Origin: Mucilaginibacter achroorhodeus
GTDB taxonomy: Bacteria > Bacteroidota > Bacteroidia > Sphingobacteriales > Sphingobacteriaceae
Direction: 5' to 3'
NCBI RefSeq assembly: GCF_007846095.1
Contig: NZ_VOEI01000007.1
Coordinates: 222,964-286,963, forward strand
DNA: 64,000 nucleotides
Below the pieces are notes generated by a model. It made no database searches. It saw only the letters and a program-made list of their open reading frames with translations, and was not told the DNA's origin. The position numbers and the translations under genes were made by a program. Shown here in pieces: positions 53,718 through 62,926 of the stretch (position 1 is its first letter; each line of letters starts with the position of its first letter).

Positions 53718-53945
53718 TTAGTATTCTATAAAGCCCCAGGGAATTTCTTCTTTAAATACGTTTATATAATACTCCATATCAGCAAGGCTAATTTCTTTAT
53801 TCCATAAAGTTATCACCCTGCTCTTATCGGTATCGTCTCTAAAAATTTCTAATATCAATTTATTGTCCTCGTAAACCTCGATTCCGATACCATCCCGGCT
53901 ATGTACGTCACTTGCGATCTCAATTCTGTTTGGGTTTATTTCCAT
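53718..53945 (-). CDS. small hypothetical protein
   Basis: 75 residues, acidic, no signal or membrane segment. It is predicted to be a small alpha/beta protein (VEVYEDNKLILEIFRDDT-like, DMEYYINVFKEEIPWGF). Its gene ends four bases from tRNA-Gly on the opposite strand and starts 11 bases after nadB. It resembles short unnamed Bacteroidota proteins. No function assigned. Confidence 0.7.
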   Translation of the reverse strand: MEINPNRIEIASDVHSRDGIGIEVYEDNKLILEIFRDDTDKSRVITLWNKEISLADMEYYINVFKEEIPWGFIEY

Positions 53946-53956
53946 AAGTCTTGTAT

Positions 53957-55549
53957 TTAAAAAACCGTATCCTCTAAAACCTCTTGATGCGCAGGGTAAT
54001 CTGTAGTATAATGTAGTCCCCTGCTTTCTTTACGCATCATGGCTGATTTTACTACAATGTAAGATACCTGTATTAGATTACGCAGCTCACAAAGCTTTAC
54101 CGACAGCTTGGTACGCTTGTAAAACTCTTCGGTTTCTTCATACAATAAACGCAGGCGGCGCATAGCACGTTCTAACCTAAAATCGGAACGAACGATACCC
54201 ACATAGTCGTTCATGAGCTTTTGCATTTCGCGGATATTGTGGGTAACCAGGATATCTTCATTCAATAACTGCACACCCTTTTCATCCCAATCGGGTATAT
54301 TATCCGGGACTACAATATTGGAGAAATCAACAATAGCATCCTTATATATCCGGTGCGCAAAAACCAACGCCTCTAACAACGAATTAGAAGCTAATCGGTT
54401 GGCACCATGTAACCCGGTAGAAGAACACTCGCCGCAGGCGTACAACCTGTTGATAGATGATCTGCCGCTATGATCTACCATAACACCACCACACATGTAA
54501 TGGCATGCAGGCGCAACAGGTATCATATCGCGTGTCATATCAATGCCCATATCTAAACACTTGGCATAGATATTCGGGAAATGCTGCAGGATATCTTCCT
54601 TCTTTTTATGACGAACATCCAGGTAAACATAATCCTCACCTGATTTTTTGATCTCGGCATCTATCGCACGTGCAACAATATCCCTTGGCGCCAATGACTT
54701 ACGCGGATCATATTCCTGCATAAACTCTTCGCCATTAGTACGTTTTAAAATACCGCCAAAACCCCGTACAGCTTCTGAAATGAGGAATGACGGATATTCA
54801 CCCGGGTTATACAAAGCTGTAGGATGAAACTGGATAAACTCCATGTTACGTACTTTACCCTTTGCACGGTACACCATGGCCACACCGTCGCCGGTAGCGA
54901 TTATAGGGTTAGTAGTTACCGAGTAAATGTGACCGGCACCACCTGATGCCATCACCGTTATCTTAGAAAGTATCTTTTCAACATGGTTTGTTTCTGTATT
55001 AAAGGCATAAATACCGTAGCATTTGATGTCATCTGTAGATTTATCTACAAACTCGCCTAAGTGGTGCTGCGTTATCAAATCAACAGCAAAATAATGCGTT
55101 AAGATCTCAATATTAGGTTCTGCATGTATTTGTTCTAATAAAGCCCGCTCTATTTCAAAACCGGTAATATCTTTATAATGGAGTACTCTAAACTCTGAGT
55201 GTCCGCCCTCTTTTGCAAGGTCGTAAATGCCGTCATTTGTCTTATCGAAGTTGGTTCCGTAATCGATAATCTCGTTAATTCTTTCCGGACCCTCGGTAAC
55301 AACCGCCCTTACAACTTCAGGGTCACAGAGGCCATCGCCGGCAATTAAGGTGTCATTTATGTGCTTTTCAAACGAATCTTCTTTTTTATCCACAACTACT
55401 GCCACGCCACCCTGGGCGTACTTAGTGTTGCTTTCGTCCTCGTTGGCTTTTGTAACTATCAGAACCTTACCGTGCTTTGCAGCTTTAAGTGCAAAACTTA
55501 ATCCGGCTATCCCCGATCCTATAACAAGGAAATCAACATTTCTGGTCAT
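53957..55549 (-). CDS. nadB: L-aspartate oxidase
   Basis: FAD enzyme making iminoaspartate, the first step of de novo NAD synthesis. 530 residues. The FAD dinucleotide motif is VIGSGIAGLSFAL. The succinate-dehydrogenase-like signatures are NTKYAQGGVAVV, FIQFHPTALY, ARDIVARAID and LHGANRLASNSLLEALVFAHR. It is transcribed away from nadA across a 407-base gap. nadC is not in this window. Confidence 0.96.
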   Translation of the reverse strand: MTRNVDFLVIGSGIAGLSFALKAAKHGKVLIVTKANEDESNTKYAQGGVAVVVDKKEDSFEKHINDTLIAGDGLCDPEVVRAVVTEGPERINEIIDYGTNFDKTNDGIYDLAKEGGHSEFRVLHYKDITGFEIERALLEQIHAEPNIEILTHYFAVDLITQHHLGEFVDKSTDDIKCYGIYAFNTETNHVEKILSKITVMASGGAGHIYSVTTNPIIATGDGVAMVYRAKGKVRNMEFIQFHPTALYNPGEYPSFLISEAVRGFGGILKRTNGEEFMQEYDPRKSLAPRDIVARAIDAEIKKSGEDYVYLDVRHKKKEDILQHFPNIYAKCLDMGIDMTRDMIPVAPACHYMCGGVMVDHSGRSSINRLYACGECSSTGLHGANRLASNSLLEALVFAHRIYKDAIVDFSNIVVPDNIPDWDEKGVQLLNEDILVTHNIREMQKLMNDYVGIVRSDFRLERAMRRLRLLYEETEEFYKRTKLSVKLCELRNLIQVSYIVVKSAMMRKESRGLHYTTDYPAHQEVLEDTVF

Positions 55550-55956
55550 GTTTGGTATATGTATTGTGTAAAATTAGGTTTTATGTTAATAAGCGGGGTA
55601 AAAGGTGTTAAATTTGTGTAGGAAAAAAATCAGAAAAAGTCTTGACTGTTGATAACCCTGATTTTTGAAGATTTCGCCGGATTTTATGAGCGATTTATAA
55701 GACAGTTTCACATCGAAATCAACATTTTTACACACCGGTAATTATTAACAAATAAGTATTTAAAGTAAAAGTTGTTTGTGATATAGCTTTAAAAATCAAG
55801 TAAATGAAAAATATAAAAGCGTTTAAAATTGTTAATAACAATGGAAAAACAACTTTTTAGCTAATTAGTATCTCAACTTTTTAACATAACTAACACCTTA
55901 ACAAACAATAGTTTTATTTTAATATAAAAAGAAGCTATTATTAATTGATTTGTGGA
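55550..55956. promoter_or_regulatory. divergent nadB/nadA promoter region
   Basis: 407 bases of AT-rich DNA without a gene. It contains one perfect palindrome, ATTGTTAATAACAAT (55828-55842), and a hairpin-like stretch ATCAGAAAAAGTC with a partial complement CTGATTTTTGA near 55630-55670. Any operator for a NAD-responsive repressor would lie here. I saw no match to the NrtR or NadR sites I know. Confidence 0.45.
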
Positions 55957-56949
55957 ATGGATATCTTCGAAGAAATAAAAGTGAAAGGTTTTGCCGACGA
56001 ATACATCGACCCGTCGCTTGATCTTTTCGCCGAAATAGATAGGCTCAAAAAAGAAAAAAATGCAGTTATACTGGCCCATTATTACCAGGAAGGAGATATA
56101 CAGGATATTGCCGATTATATTGGCGATAGTTTGGGCCTTTCGCAGCAGGCTGCTAAAACAGATGCCGACATTATTGTTTTTGCCGGTGTACATTTCATGG
56201 CCGAAACAGCTAAAATATTATCACCAAACAAGAAAGTTCTGTTACCGGATCTGAAGGCCGGCTGTTCACTGGCCGACAGTTGCCCCCCGCATTTGTTCAG
56301 AAAGTTTAAAGAGCAATACCCTGATCATTTGGTAATTACCTACGTGAATTGTACTGCAGAATTGAAAGCTTTAAGCGATATTGTTTGTACATCAAGCAAC
56401 GCGGTACAGATTGTAGAAAGCCTGCCAAAAGACCAAAAGATCATCTTTGGGCCAGACAGGAACCTGGGTGCATGGGTGGCTGAGAAAACCGGCCGCGATC
56501 TTGTACTATGGAATGGTGCTTGTATGGTGCATGAGATCTTTAGCCGGGAGAAGATAACCAAACTGAAGGAACGCCATCCTAACGCTAAGTTACTTGCCCA
56601 CCCGGAGTGTGAAGAAGTGATACTGCAAATGGCAGATTACATAGGCTCTACTACCGGTATACTTAAGTATGCTACCAATAGCCCTGAAAAGGAATTTATT
56701 GTAGCTACCGAGTCGGGCATTATGCACCAGATGCAAAAGGAAAATCCGGACAAAACATTTATTCCGGCACCACCAAATAACCATTGCGCTTGTAACGATT
56801 GCCCACACATGAAACGCAATACGCTTGAGAAACTTTACCTGTGCTTAAAAAATGAAATGCCTGAAGTTGAAGTTCCTGCGCACATCATTAAAGATGCAGT
56901 TAAGCCTATTGAGCGCATGTTAGAAATATCAGCCAAATTAGGTTTATAG
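55957..56949 (+). CDS. nadA: quinolinate synthase
   Basis: Fe-S enzyme that condenses iminoaspartate and DHAP into quinolinate. 330 residues from the ATG at 55957 (a TTG four codons upstream is less likely). The pseudo-repeat motifs are VILAHYYQEGDIQDIADYIGDS, VFAGVHFMAETAKIL and the cysteine sites AGCSLADSC, GACMVHEIF and NHCACNDCPHM. It works with the divergent nadB. Confidence 0.96.
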   Translation: MDIFEEIKVKGFADEYIDPSLDLFAEIDRLKKEKNAVILAHYYQEGDIQDIADYIGDSLGLSQQAAKTDADIIVFAGVHFMAETAKILSPNKKVLLPDLKAGCSLADSCPPHLFRKFKEQYPDHLVITYVNCTAELKALSDIVCTSSNAVQIVESLPKDQKIIFGPDRNLGAWVAEKTGRDLVLWNGACMVHEIFSREKITKLKERHPNAKLLAHPECEEVILQMADYIGSTTGILKYATNSPEKEFIVATESGIMHQMQKENPDKTFIPAPPNNHCACNDCPHMKRNTLEKLYLCLKNEMPEVEVPAHIIKDAVKPIERMLEISAKLGL

Positions 56950-57010
56950 GCCTTTTAAGACATTTAGCCTGCGGAGAGGTGTCTGAGTGTGATCAATCGC
57001 AAATAGTGCG

Positions 57011-60000
57011 TTAAACGGTCGCTATTGGGAAACTCAGGTAAAAGGTTGTCCCTACATCAGTAGCGGTATCAAACCAAACCTTTCCGTTGGCATTTTCTAT
57101 AGAGTTTTTAACAAAGGCCAAACCTAAACCAGTGCCCGAACTTTTGGTAGTAAAGTTTGGTTCAAATATCTTTTCGCGCATATGCTCCGGTATGCCGCTG
57201 CCATTGTCTTTAATGGTTAACAGGATGTTTTTTGTAGTGATAAGGTAGTTGATCTCTATCTCACACTGTTTATCATCAGGTGTAGCTTCTATGGCGTTTT
57301 TAAGCAGGTTGTTAAAACAACGCAAAAGCTGATCGCGGTCGGCATCTATATTAAACAAGTCTTCCGGTGCCTGGTAAATTATCAATACGTTATCCATCTG
57401 TTTAAAAATGGTAACGGCCTGGTTAAGGATATCGAATATGTTGAGTCTTTCTATCCTCGTATCGGGCATCTTAGCGAAAGCGGAGAACTCTGATGCAATG
57501 GATGATAAACTTTCTATCTGCTCAACAAATGATTTGCTGAAACGCTCAAATTTCTGATCGAACTTAGGGTCCTTATCCTTCCATGATTTATCCAGCAGCT
57601 GCAAGCCTAACTTAAGTGGCGTAAGCGGATTTTTGATCTCGTGTGCAACTTGTTTAGCCATTTCGCGCCATGCGCTTTCACGTTCAGACTGGGCAAGTTT
57701 TACAGCGCTTTGCTCAAGTGCCGCTATCATCTTGTTATACTCTTTGATCAGTGCACCTATCTCGTCGTCCCTGTCCCAATGGATAGGTTCGTTCTTTTTG
57801 CCGTAGATGGTTTTACTTAAGTTGTACTGTATAAAGTTTAATGGTGCAGTTATCTGCCTTGCAATAATAACTGCAAATAAACCTATGGCTATAAATATCA
57901 ATGCATAAACGTTTATCATGATATTTAATAACGATCCTATCCTTTCGGTGTAATCGGCCTGGTTGGCAAAGTAAGGTAGTTGCAGGTAGCCGATGGTTTC
58001 ATGTTTTACGTTTCTTATGGGAGCATAAGCTGCTTTATAAGCTAAGCCGCCAATTTTCTCCTCGTTTAAAACTTCTGACTTTTGTAAACCGCTTAAAGAT
58101 AAAAATGCCTTGCCGTTTATTTGTGGCCTTAATAAACCGTAGTCATATATTTTAGGCTGGGTAGTGAGCAATAATTTACCGTTAAGGTCAAACAAGCTTA
58201 AGTCTGATGAATAGTTACCTGCAAGGTTATCAAAGTTAACTTTTGCCTGCTCGTCGATAACGTTCAGCCTGTCTATCAAAGGGCCTACTTCAAAAGCGGT
58301 GGCTATTTGTAATATCTTATTCCTGATGGTTTTCTCCTGCTGTATCTGGAACTGAGAACTGATAGAGAAGAAAGTAATGATACCTACCAATAACAGTGTT
58401 AGTACCACTGCAAATATCATGGAGAATTGTATCCTTGTGCGGTATAATATCTTATCCAGGTTTATTTTAAACCCCCATTTTATACGGTTATTATTTACGG
58501 TTAAAATACGTACCCTTATCCATATTAACCTGAGCAGTATAACCACAGTGCCAAATATCAGCAGTACCACAAAAAAGAAAGTTAGCGCTGTAATATTTGA
58601 AAGAACGGTATTGTACTCCTGCGTAACCACTATCAGGTTACGTTCGCTTTGCTTATATAACAAGTGCTTATATTGGGTAAAGCGGCCGCCAAGTGCGTTA
58701 TTAATGCCCTTTGTTACTTGGGTGGTGTAGTCATGTAGTTTACCTTTAAATTCGGTGTTTTTAACGCTGTAAACGTAGTTTCCGCTTTGCGCAACAAGTC
58801 TGTTATCGGTGTAAAAGGCGTATGAATAATTTTTAAATTCGTCGCTGTTACCCTTAACATCTTTATCTATCAGCAGGTCCGGGAATGATCCGGGTGTTAA
58901 TAATGGTTTAGATTTTAACTCTATAACTACGGTACCAAGGTTATCTTTGTTATCGTAAACCGGCAGTATGGCAAAGTAGCTTTGAAAACCAAATGATTCG
59001 TTTTCGCGATAAAAGTAGTCTGATACCTTGTAGGAATTGTAGACCACCATGTCCTTAAACACGTCAAGGGCGTAGTTTTTCTCTACAGATATTGGTGTTC
59101 CATTTTTATCATAGCCATGTACATTAAAATCATATTTAGACAAGTACTGGTCAAAGTAGATCTTTTTTAAACGCGTCTCCAGGTAATCGTCGCTACGGTC
59201 AGCATTTTTAAAGTAAGATACCAGTAGCGAGTCCTTACTCAGGTCTTTTTCTATTTTTTTGAAGATACCATCGGCAATAGCATCATCAGGCATTTCTAAT
59301 TTCTGGATAAGTACTTTACGCAAGCCCTCTTCCCGTATCTGTTCAAAATGGTTAAGTTTTGTGGCCGATATAATGGTACATAGTAATATGATCCAGATAA
59401 AAGTTATGGAACTAAAGCGCCTGTCATCAAACTGGTAAGCATACCCCCTAACCAGTATGATCAGCATCCACAAAAAGTTGAATATGCTGAAATCCCATAC
59501 CACGGTAAAAACAATGGTAGTTACAACAACAACTCCTAAAAGAATAAGTGCTTGAGTAAGTACTGGAATGTTTAATGAAAAGCAAACGCTTAAAGCTATC
59601 TCTGTGATGAGATAAAACATCAGGAAGCTGAAACACATCATCAGCACGCCCATGTAGCTAAACCCGTTCAGGTTTAGGATGTTGTTTACATCAAAGTTTA
59701 TTTTAGAGTTGATTACCAGGCCATAGAATACGTTTAGCAGGCCTGTGGTTGTAAAAACAATTACGCCTATGATACAGGCAAGTATGACATAACTAAGCGG
59801 CTTGCCCGGTTTTTTAGTTAATAATTTATTGCGTTGCGTATAGGCGAAAGCAAAGAACCAGCACAGGCAAAGTATATTGATACAAAAATCGCCCAAAGAG
59901 CGGAATATGGGCGATGAAGCATACAAATGCGGACTAAAAATGGTTAGCTGATCTGTAAAAACCGGGATACCAAACGCTAAGTTTATTACCCTGATTATCA

Positions 60001-60748
60001 CAAGGGAACCTGCCAGGAAAAGTAATGAGGCATAAACCCGTTTGCGGGCCAGGTGTTGGGTTATATTTTGTATTAGTATACAAAGTGTGATAATGGCCAA
60101 TAGCCAAAAGCCCACCACCAAATTAAAAAAGCTGCGGTTAACACCTTTGGTAAGCTTTAAAGAAAATAGGTAAGTACCTTTTACATTATGAACAGGATAT
60201 ACCTGCTTATCGGTGAAATCGGCAATGTCAATGTTCTTATCAGTTGTGAGGTCTTTAATAAAAACATTGTTTAAATACTCGTTACCAAAAGGGTAATTGT
60301 TTTTAACGGGGATAAAGAACATTACTACCGTTTCACCATCGGTTTTGCGGATAGATTCGTAATAACCGTTGGGTTGGCTGATAAAAGAGCAACCCTCTTT
60401 AATGCGCTGCAGGGCTTTTTGAGGAATTACCCTAATACCCGACCAAAAATCTAACTTCCCTTTTTTGTAAACCAGGGTCCATATACCTTTATCTGTTGTA
60501 TAGTCCTGTATATATTGTATGCCCTTATCCGGGGTGTTTCTTAAATTTTTAAGCTCTTCAAAAGCCTTTTTGTTATTGATAATATCATATACAAGGGCCT
60601 CTTTTTTATGAAGATTATTTTCGAAAAGGCGGGCTGATTGTACCAGGTTGTTGGCAGGCGTATAGGTGCCTTCTATCGCCAATGCTGTAAACAACAAACT
60701 GGCAAATACCAAAGCTAACAATACCCGTATCTTCCCTGCCGTTGACAA
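57011..60748 (-). CDS. NtrY-like hybrid-size sensor histidine kinase
   Basis: 1245 residues. The N-terminal 450 residues include about 10 membrane helices and a large extracytoplasmic loop, followed by a second large periplasmic sensing region (about 470-680). A further membrane pair leads to HAMP near 960-1010. The phosphoacceptor His is at about 1036 (KQVAHEIKNPLTPLKLGLQL). The ATPase domain has NLLKNAIEATPDD, DNGSGIPEHMREKIF and GTGLGLAFVKN. No receiver domain is attached and no response regulator gene is adjacent, so it is an orphan kinase. Its unusually long multi-domain N-terminus is the odd feature. Confidence 0.88.
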   Translation of the reverse strand: MSTAGKIRVLLALVFASLLFTALAIEGTYTPANNLVQSARLFENNLHKKEALVYDIINNKKAFEELKNLRNTPDKGIQYIQDYTTDKGIWTLVYKKGKLDFWSGIRVIPQKALQRIKEGCSFISQPNGYYESIRKTDGETVVMFFIPVKNNYPFGNEYLNNVFIKDLTTDKNIDIADFTDKQVYPVHNVKGTYLFSLKLTKGVNRSFFNLVVGFWLLAIITLCILIQNITQHLARKRVYASLLFLAGSLVIIRVINLAFGIPVFTDQLTIFSPHLYASSPIFRSLGDFCINILCLCWFFAFAYTQRNKLLTKKPGKPLSYVILACIIGVIVFTTTGLLNVFYGLVINSKINFDVNNILNLNGFSYMGVLMMCFSFLMFYLITEIALSVCFSLNIPVLTQALILLGVVVVTTIVFTVVWDFSIFNFLWMLIILVRGYAYQFDDRRFSSITFIWIILLCTIISATKLNHFEQIREEGLRKVLIQKLEMPDDAIADGIFKKIEKDLSKDSLLVSYFKNADRSDDYLETRLKKIYFDQYLSKYDFNVHGYDKNGTPISVEKNYALDVFKDMVVYNSYKVSDYFYRENESFGFQSYFAILPVYDNKDNLGTVVIELKSKPLLTPGSFPDLLIDKDVKGNSDEFKNYSYAFYTDNRLVAQSGNYVYSVKNTEFKGKLHDYTTQVTKGINNALGGRFTQYKHLLYKQSERNLIVVTQEYNTVLSNITALTFFFVVLLIFGTVVILLRLIWIRVRILTVNNNRIKWGFKINLDKILYRTRIQFSMIFAVVLTLLLVGIITFFSISSQFQIQQEKTIRNKILQIATAFEVGPLIDRLNVIDEQAKVNFDNLAGNYSSDLSLFDLNGKLLLTTQPKIYDYGLLRPQINGKAFLSLSGLQKSEVLNEEKIGGLAYKAAYAPIRNVKHETIGYLQLPYFANQADYTERIGSLLNIMINVYALIFIAIGLFAVIIARQITAPLNFIQYNLSKTIYGKKNEPIHWDRDDEIGALIKEYNKMIAALEQSAVKLAQSERESAWREMAKQVAHEIKNPLTPLKLGLQLLDKSWKDKDPKFDQKFERFSKSFVEQIESLSSIASEFSAFAKMPDTRIERLNIFDILNQAVTIFKQMDNVLIIYQAPEDLFNIDADRDQLLRCFNNLLKNAIEATPDDKQCEIEINYLITTKNILLTIKDNGSGIPEHMREKIFEPNFTTKSSGTGLGLAFVKNSIENANGKVWFDTATDVGTTFYLSFPIATV

Positions 60749-60767
60749 TTTTCTTATATTTATAATT

Positions 60768-60797
60768 TAATAATAAAGCCACCTGAAATAGGTGGCT
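60768..60797 (-). terminator. fabD terminator
   Basis: AGCCACCT-gaaat-AGGTGGCT, with TTTATTATT following on the minus strand. It sits 10 bases after the fabD stop. Confidence 0.85.
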
Positions 60798-60806
60798 CAA
60801 GGTATT

Positions 60807-61691
60807 TTATTGTACAGCAGCGCTTGATGTAGCTACCTCGCGGTTAACCTTTTTAACCAGGCCTTGTAAAACTTTACCGGGGCCAACTTCTGTAAAGCTG
60901 GTAGCACCATCCTCAAGCATGTGCTCTACAGTTTGTGTCCAGCGTACCGGCCCTGTAAGTTGGGCAATTAAATTATGTTTTATCTGCTCAATATCAGTGT
61001 AAGGTTTTGCATCTATGTTCTGGTAAACAGGGCAAACCGGGGTGTTAAAATTAGTATTAACAATGGCATGCTCAAGTTCAACACGTGCGGCTTCCATTAA
61101 TGGTGAGTGGAAAGCACCACCAACGTTTAATTTCATGGCGCGTTTGGCACCTGCAGCAGTCATTTTTTCGCAAGCAGCATCTATACCGGCAACCGTTCCT
61201 GATATAACCAATTGACCGGGGCAATTATAGTTGGCAGGCACAACCACATCAGTTAATTGCTGGCAAATGTCTTCAACCGTAAAATCATCTAAAGCTAAAA
61301 TAGCGGCCATCGTGCCCGGCTGTATCTCGCAGGCTTTTTGCATGGCGTTAGCCCGCGCAGCTACCAGGCGTAAGCCATCTTCAAAAGATAAGGCACCCGA
61401 TGCTACAAGCGCAGAAAACTCGCCTAAGGAGTGACCTGCAACCATATCTGGTTCAAAATCGCTACCCATAACCTTAGCCAATATCACCGAATGCAGGAAT
61501 ATGGCAGGCTGGGTTACGTTGGTTTGTTTCAGATCTTCTTCGGTTCCTTCAAACATCACATCAGTAATGCGGAAACCTAAAATCTCGTTCGCTTTTTCAA
61601 ATAACTCGCGGGCCTGTTCGCTTTGTTCGTAAAGGTCTTTACCCATGCCCGGAAACTGGGCACCCTGCCCAGGGAAAATATATGCTTTCAT
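60807..61691 (-). CDS. fabD: malonyl-CoA:ACP transacylase
   Basis: Loads malonate on ACP for fatty acid synthesis. 294 residues. N-terminal PGQGAQFPGMGKDLY. The nucleophile Ser88 is in AGHSLGEFSA, Arg113 follows in AARANAM, and the catalytic His195 is in GGAFHSPLMEA. The gene starts 92 bases from folE, across an octamer repeat array. Confidence 0.96.
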   Translation of the reverse strand: MKAYIFPGQGAQFPGMGKDLYEQSEQARELFEKANEILGFRITDVMFEGTEEDLKQTNVTQPAIFLHSVILAKVMGSDFEPDMVAGHSLGEFSALVASGALSFEDGLRLVAARANAMQKACEIQPGTMAAILALDDFTVEDICQQLTDVVVPANYNCPGQLVISGTVAGIDAACEKMTAAGAKRAMKLNVGGAFHSPLMEAARVELEHAIVNTNFNTPVCPVYQNIDAKPYTDIEQIKHNLIAQLTGPVRWTQTVEHMLEDGATSFTEVGPGKVLQGLVKKVNREVATSSAAVQ

Positions 61692-61708
61692 TTCTTTAGT
61701 TTATAAGT

Positions 61709-61788
61709 GCATTGGTTCAATGGTTAATTGGTAGTAATACCAACATTCATCCTAATGAACTAATGAACGATTAAGCCAATGAACTAAC
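61709..61788. repeat. octamer word arrays between fabD and folE
   Basis: Two arrays face one another. At 61710-61733 units related to CATTGGTT recur three times; at 61754-61787 AATGAACT-type units recur four times, the third again the most diverged. A short palindrome TTGGTA-gtaa-TACCAA lies between them. The last unit reaches into the folE stop codon (61784-61786). Confidence 0.55.
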
Positions 61789-62425
61789 TTAATCGTGATG
61801 ATATCAAATTCAAAAACTCTGTCCTGGTTTTTTCTTTTAAAAATTCGCCGGTAAATGCTGATGTGGTGGTTACCGAATTTTGTTTTTGCACACCACGCAT
61901 GCTCATGCAAAGGTGGCGGCACTCTATCACCACGCCAACACCGATAGGGTTAAGCGTTTCCTGTATGCAATCACGTATCTCGTTTGTTAAACGCTCCTGC
62001 ACCTGCAGCCTGCGTGCAAACACATCAACTATACGCGGTATTTTGCTTAAGCCTACAACATAGCCATTTGGAATGTAAGCCACATGCGCTTTGCCAAAAA
62101 ACGGCAGCATATGGTGCTCACACATCGAGTAAACCTCAATATCCTTAACAATTACCATTTGGCTATACTCCTCTTTAAACATGGCCGATTTTAGGATGCT
62201 TTGTGCATCCAGGTCATAGCCATGGGTAAGGTAAAGCATTGCCTTGGCAACACGTTCAGGTGTTTTAAGCAGGCCTTCACGTTCAGGGTCTTCGCCTATC
62301 TCTTTTAAAACTTCGTGGTAATGTCCCGATAGGTTGGCAATCAGCTCGGGATTGTAGCGGTCTATCTTTTGATAACCATTAATACCGGCGTCCCTGTCAG
62401 GGATGTTGTCGTCGTCGTCGATCAT
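61784..62425 (-). CDS. folE: GTP cyclohydrolase I
   Basis: Makes 7,8-dihydroneopterin triphosphate from GTP, the entry to folate and to queuosine. 213 residues. The zinc ligands are Cys102 and His105 (in CEHHMLPFFGKAHVAYIPN) and Cys173 (in ECRHLCMSMRGVQ). The stop codon is a TAG contributed by the repeat array. It lies 10 bases after the PTPS/QueD gene, so the two are cotranscribed. Confidence 0.96.
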   Translation of the reverse strand: MIDDDDNIPDRDAGINGYQKIDRYNPELIANLSGHYHEVLKEIGEDPEREGLLKTPERVAKAMLYLTHGYDLDAQSILKSAMFKEEYSQMVIVKDIEVYSMCEHHMLPFFGKAHVAYIPNGYVVGLSKIPRIVDVFARRLQVQERLTNEIRDCIQETLNPIGVGVVIECRHLCMSMRGVQKQNSVTTTSAFTGEFLKEKTRTEFLNLISSRLS

Positions 62426-62435
62426 GTATCAGCTT

Positions 62436-62855
62436 TTAACCGCCAAAGTACTCGGCAGAATTATTTTCGGTTTCAAATAACTTTACAGAGTGTAGAAATA
62501 CACCCTCGTGCGCTTCAATAGGGCCTCTTAACTGATTAAATATCTCAATGGTAAGTAACTCTGTCGAAGCCATTTTGCCTGCCATAAAATCAACATCCTT
62601 ATTGATGTTCTTATGGTCCAGTTTTTCTATCACGTATTCGTTAATGATCTGTTTAAGGTCTTTCAGATCTATCAGGTATCCGGTAGCATGGGTAACCTCA
62701 CCCTTAACAGTTACAAAAAGGTTATAATTATGGCCGTGCCAGTTGGGGTTTGCGCATTTGCCAAAAACCTCAAAGTTTTTTTCGGCACTCCACTCTTCGC
62801 GGTACATGCGATGTGCCGCGTTAAAATGTTCCTTGCGCGTTATATGTATCATCAT
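62436..62855 (-). CDS. queD: 6-pyruvoyl-tetrahydropterin synthase / QueD family
   Basis: 139 residues from the ATG at 62855 (upstream ATG at 62879 adds eight residues before the conserved start). The zinc-binding histidines are in FNAAHRMY and in HGHNYNLF, as in PTPS. The adjacent folE makes the queuosine pathway more likely than tetrahydrobiopterin. A perfect -7 element TATATTTG (62869-62876, minus strand) lies just upstream; the predicted start of transcription is about 10 bases before the ATG. Confidence 0.9.
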   Translation of the reverse strand: MMIHITRKEHFNAAHRMYREEWSAEKNFEVFGKCANPNWHGHNYNLFVTVKGEVTHATGYLIDLKDLKQIINEYVIEKLDHKNINKDVDFMAGKMASTELLTIEIFNQLRGPIEAHEGVFLHSVKLFETENNSAEYFGG

Positions 62856-62926
62856 AAATTTACTGGTGCAAATATACAAAACAAAAACAGGCCAGTTGTT
62901 TTATCTTAGCCATCAAAAATTAGCTT

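Noticed and set aside
55873..56193. 106-residue minus-strand ORF over the nadA start
   Set aside because: Antisense to nadA codons and Phe-rich, as expected of a shadow. No start context.
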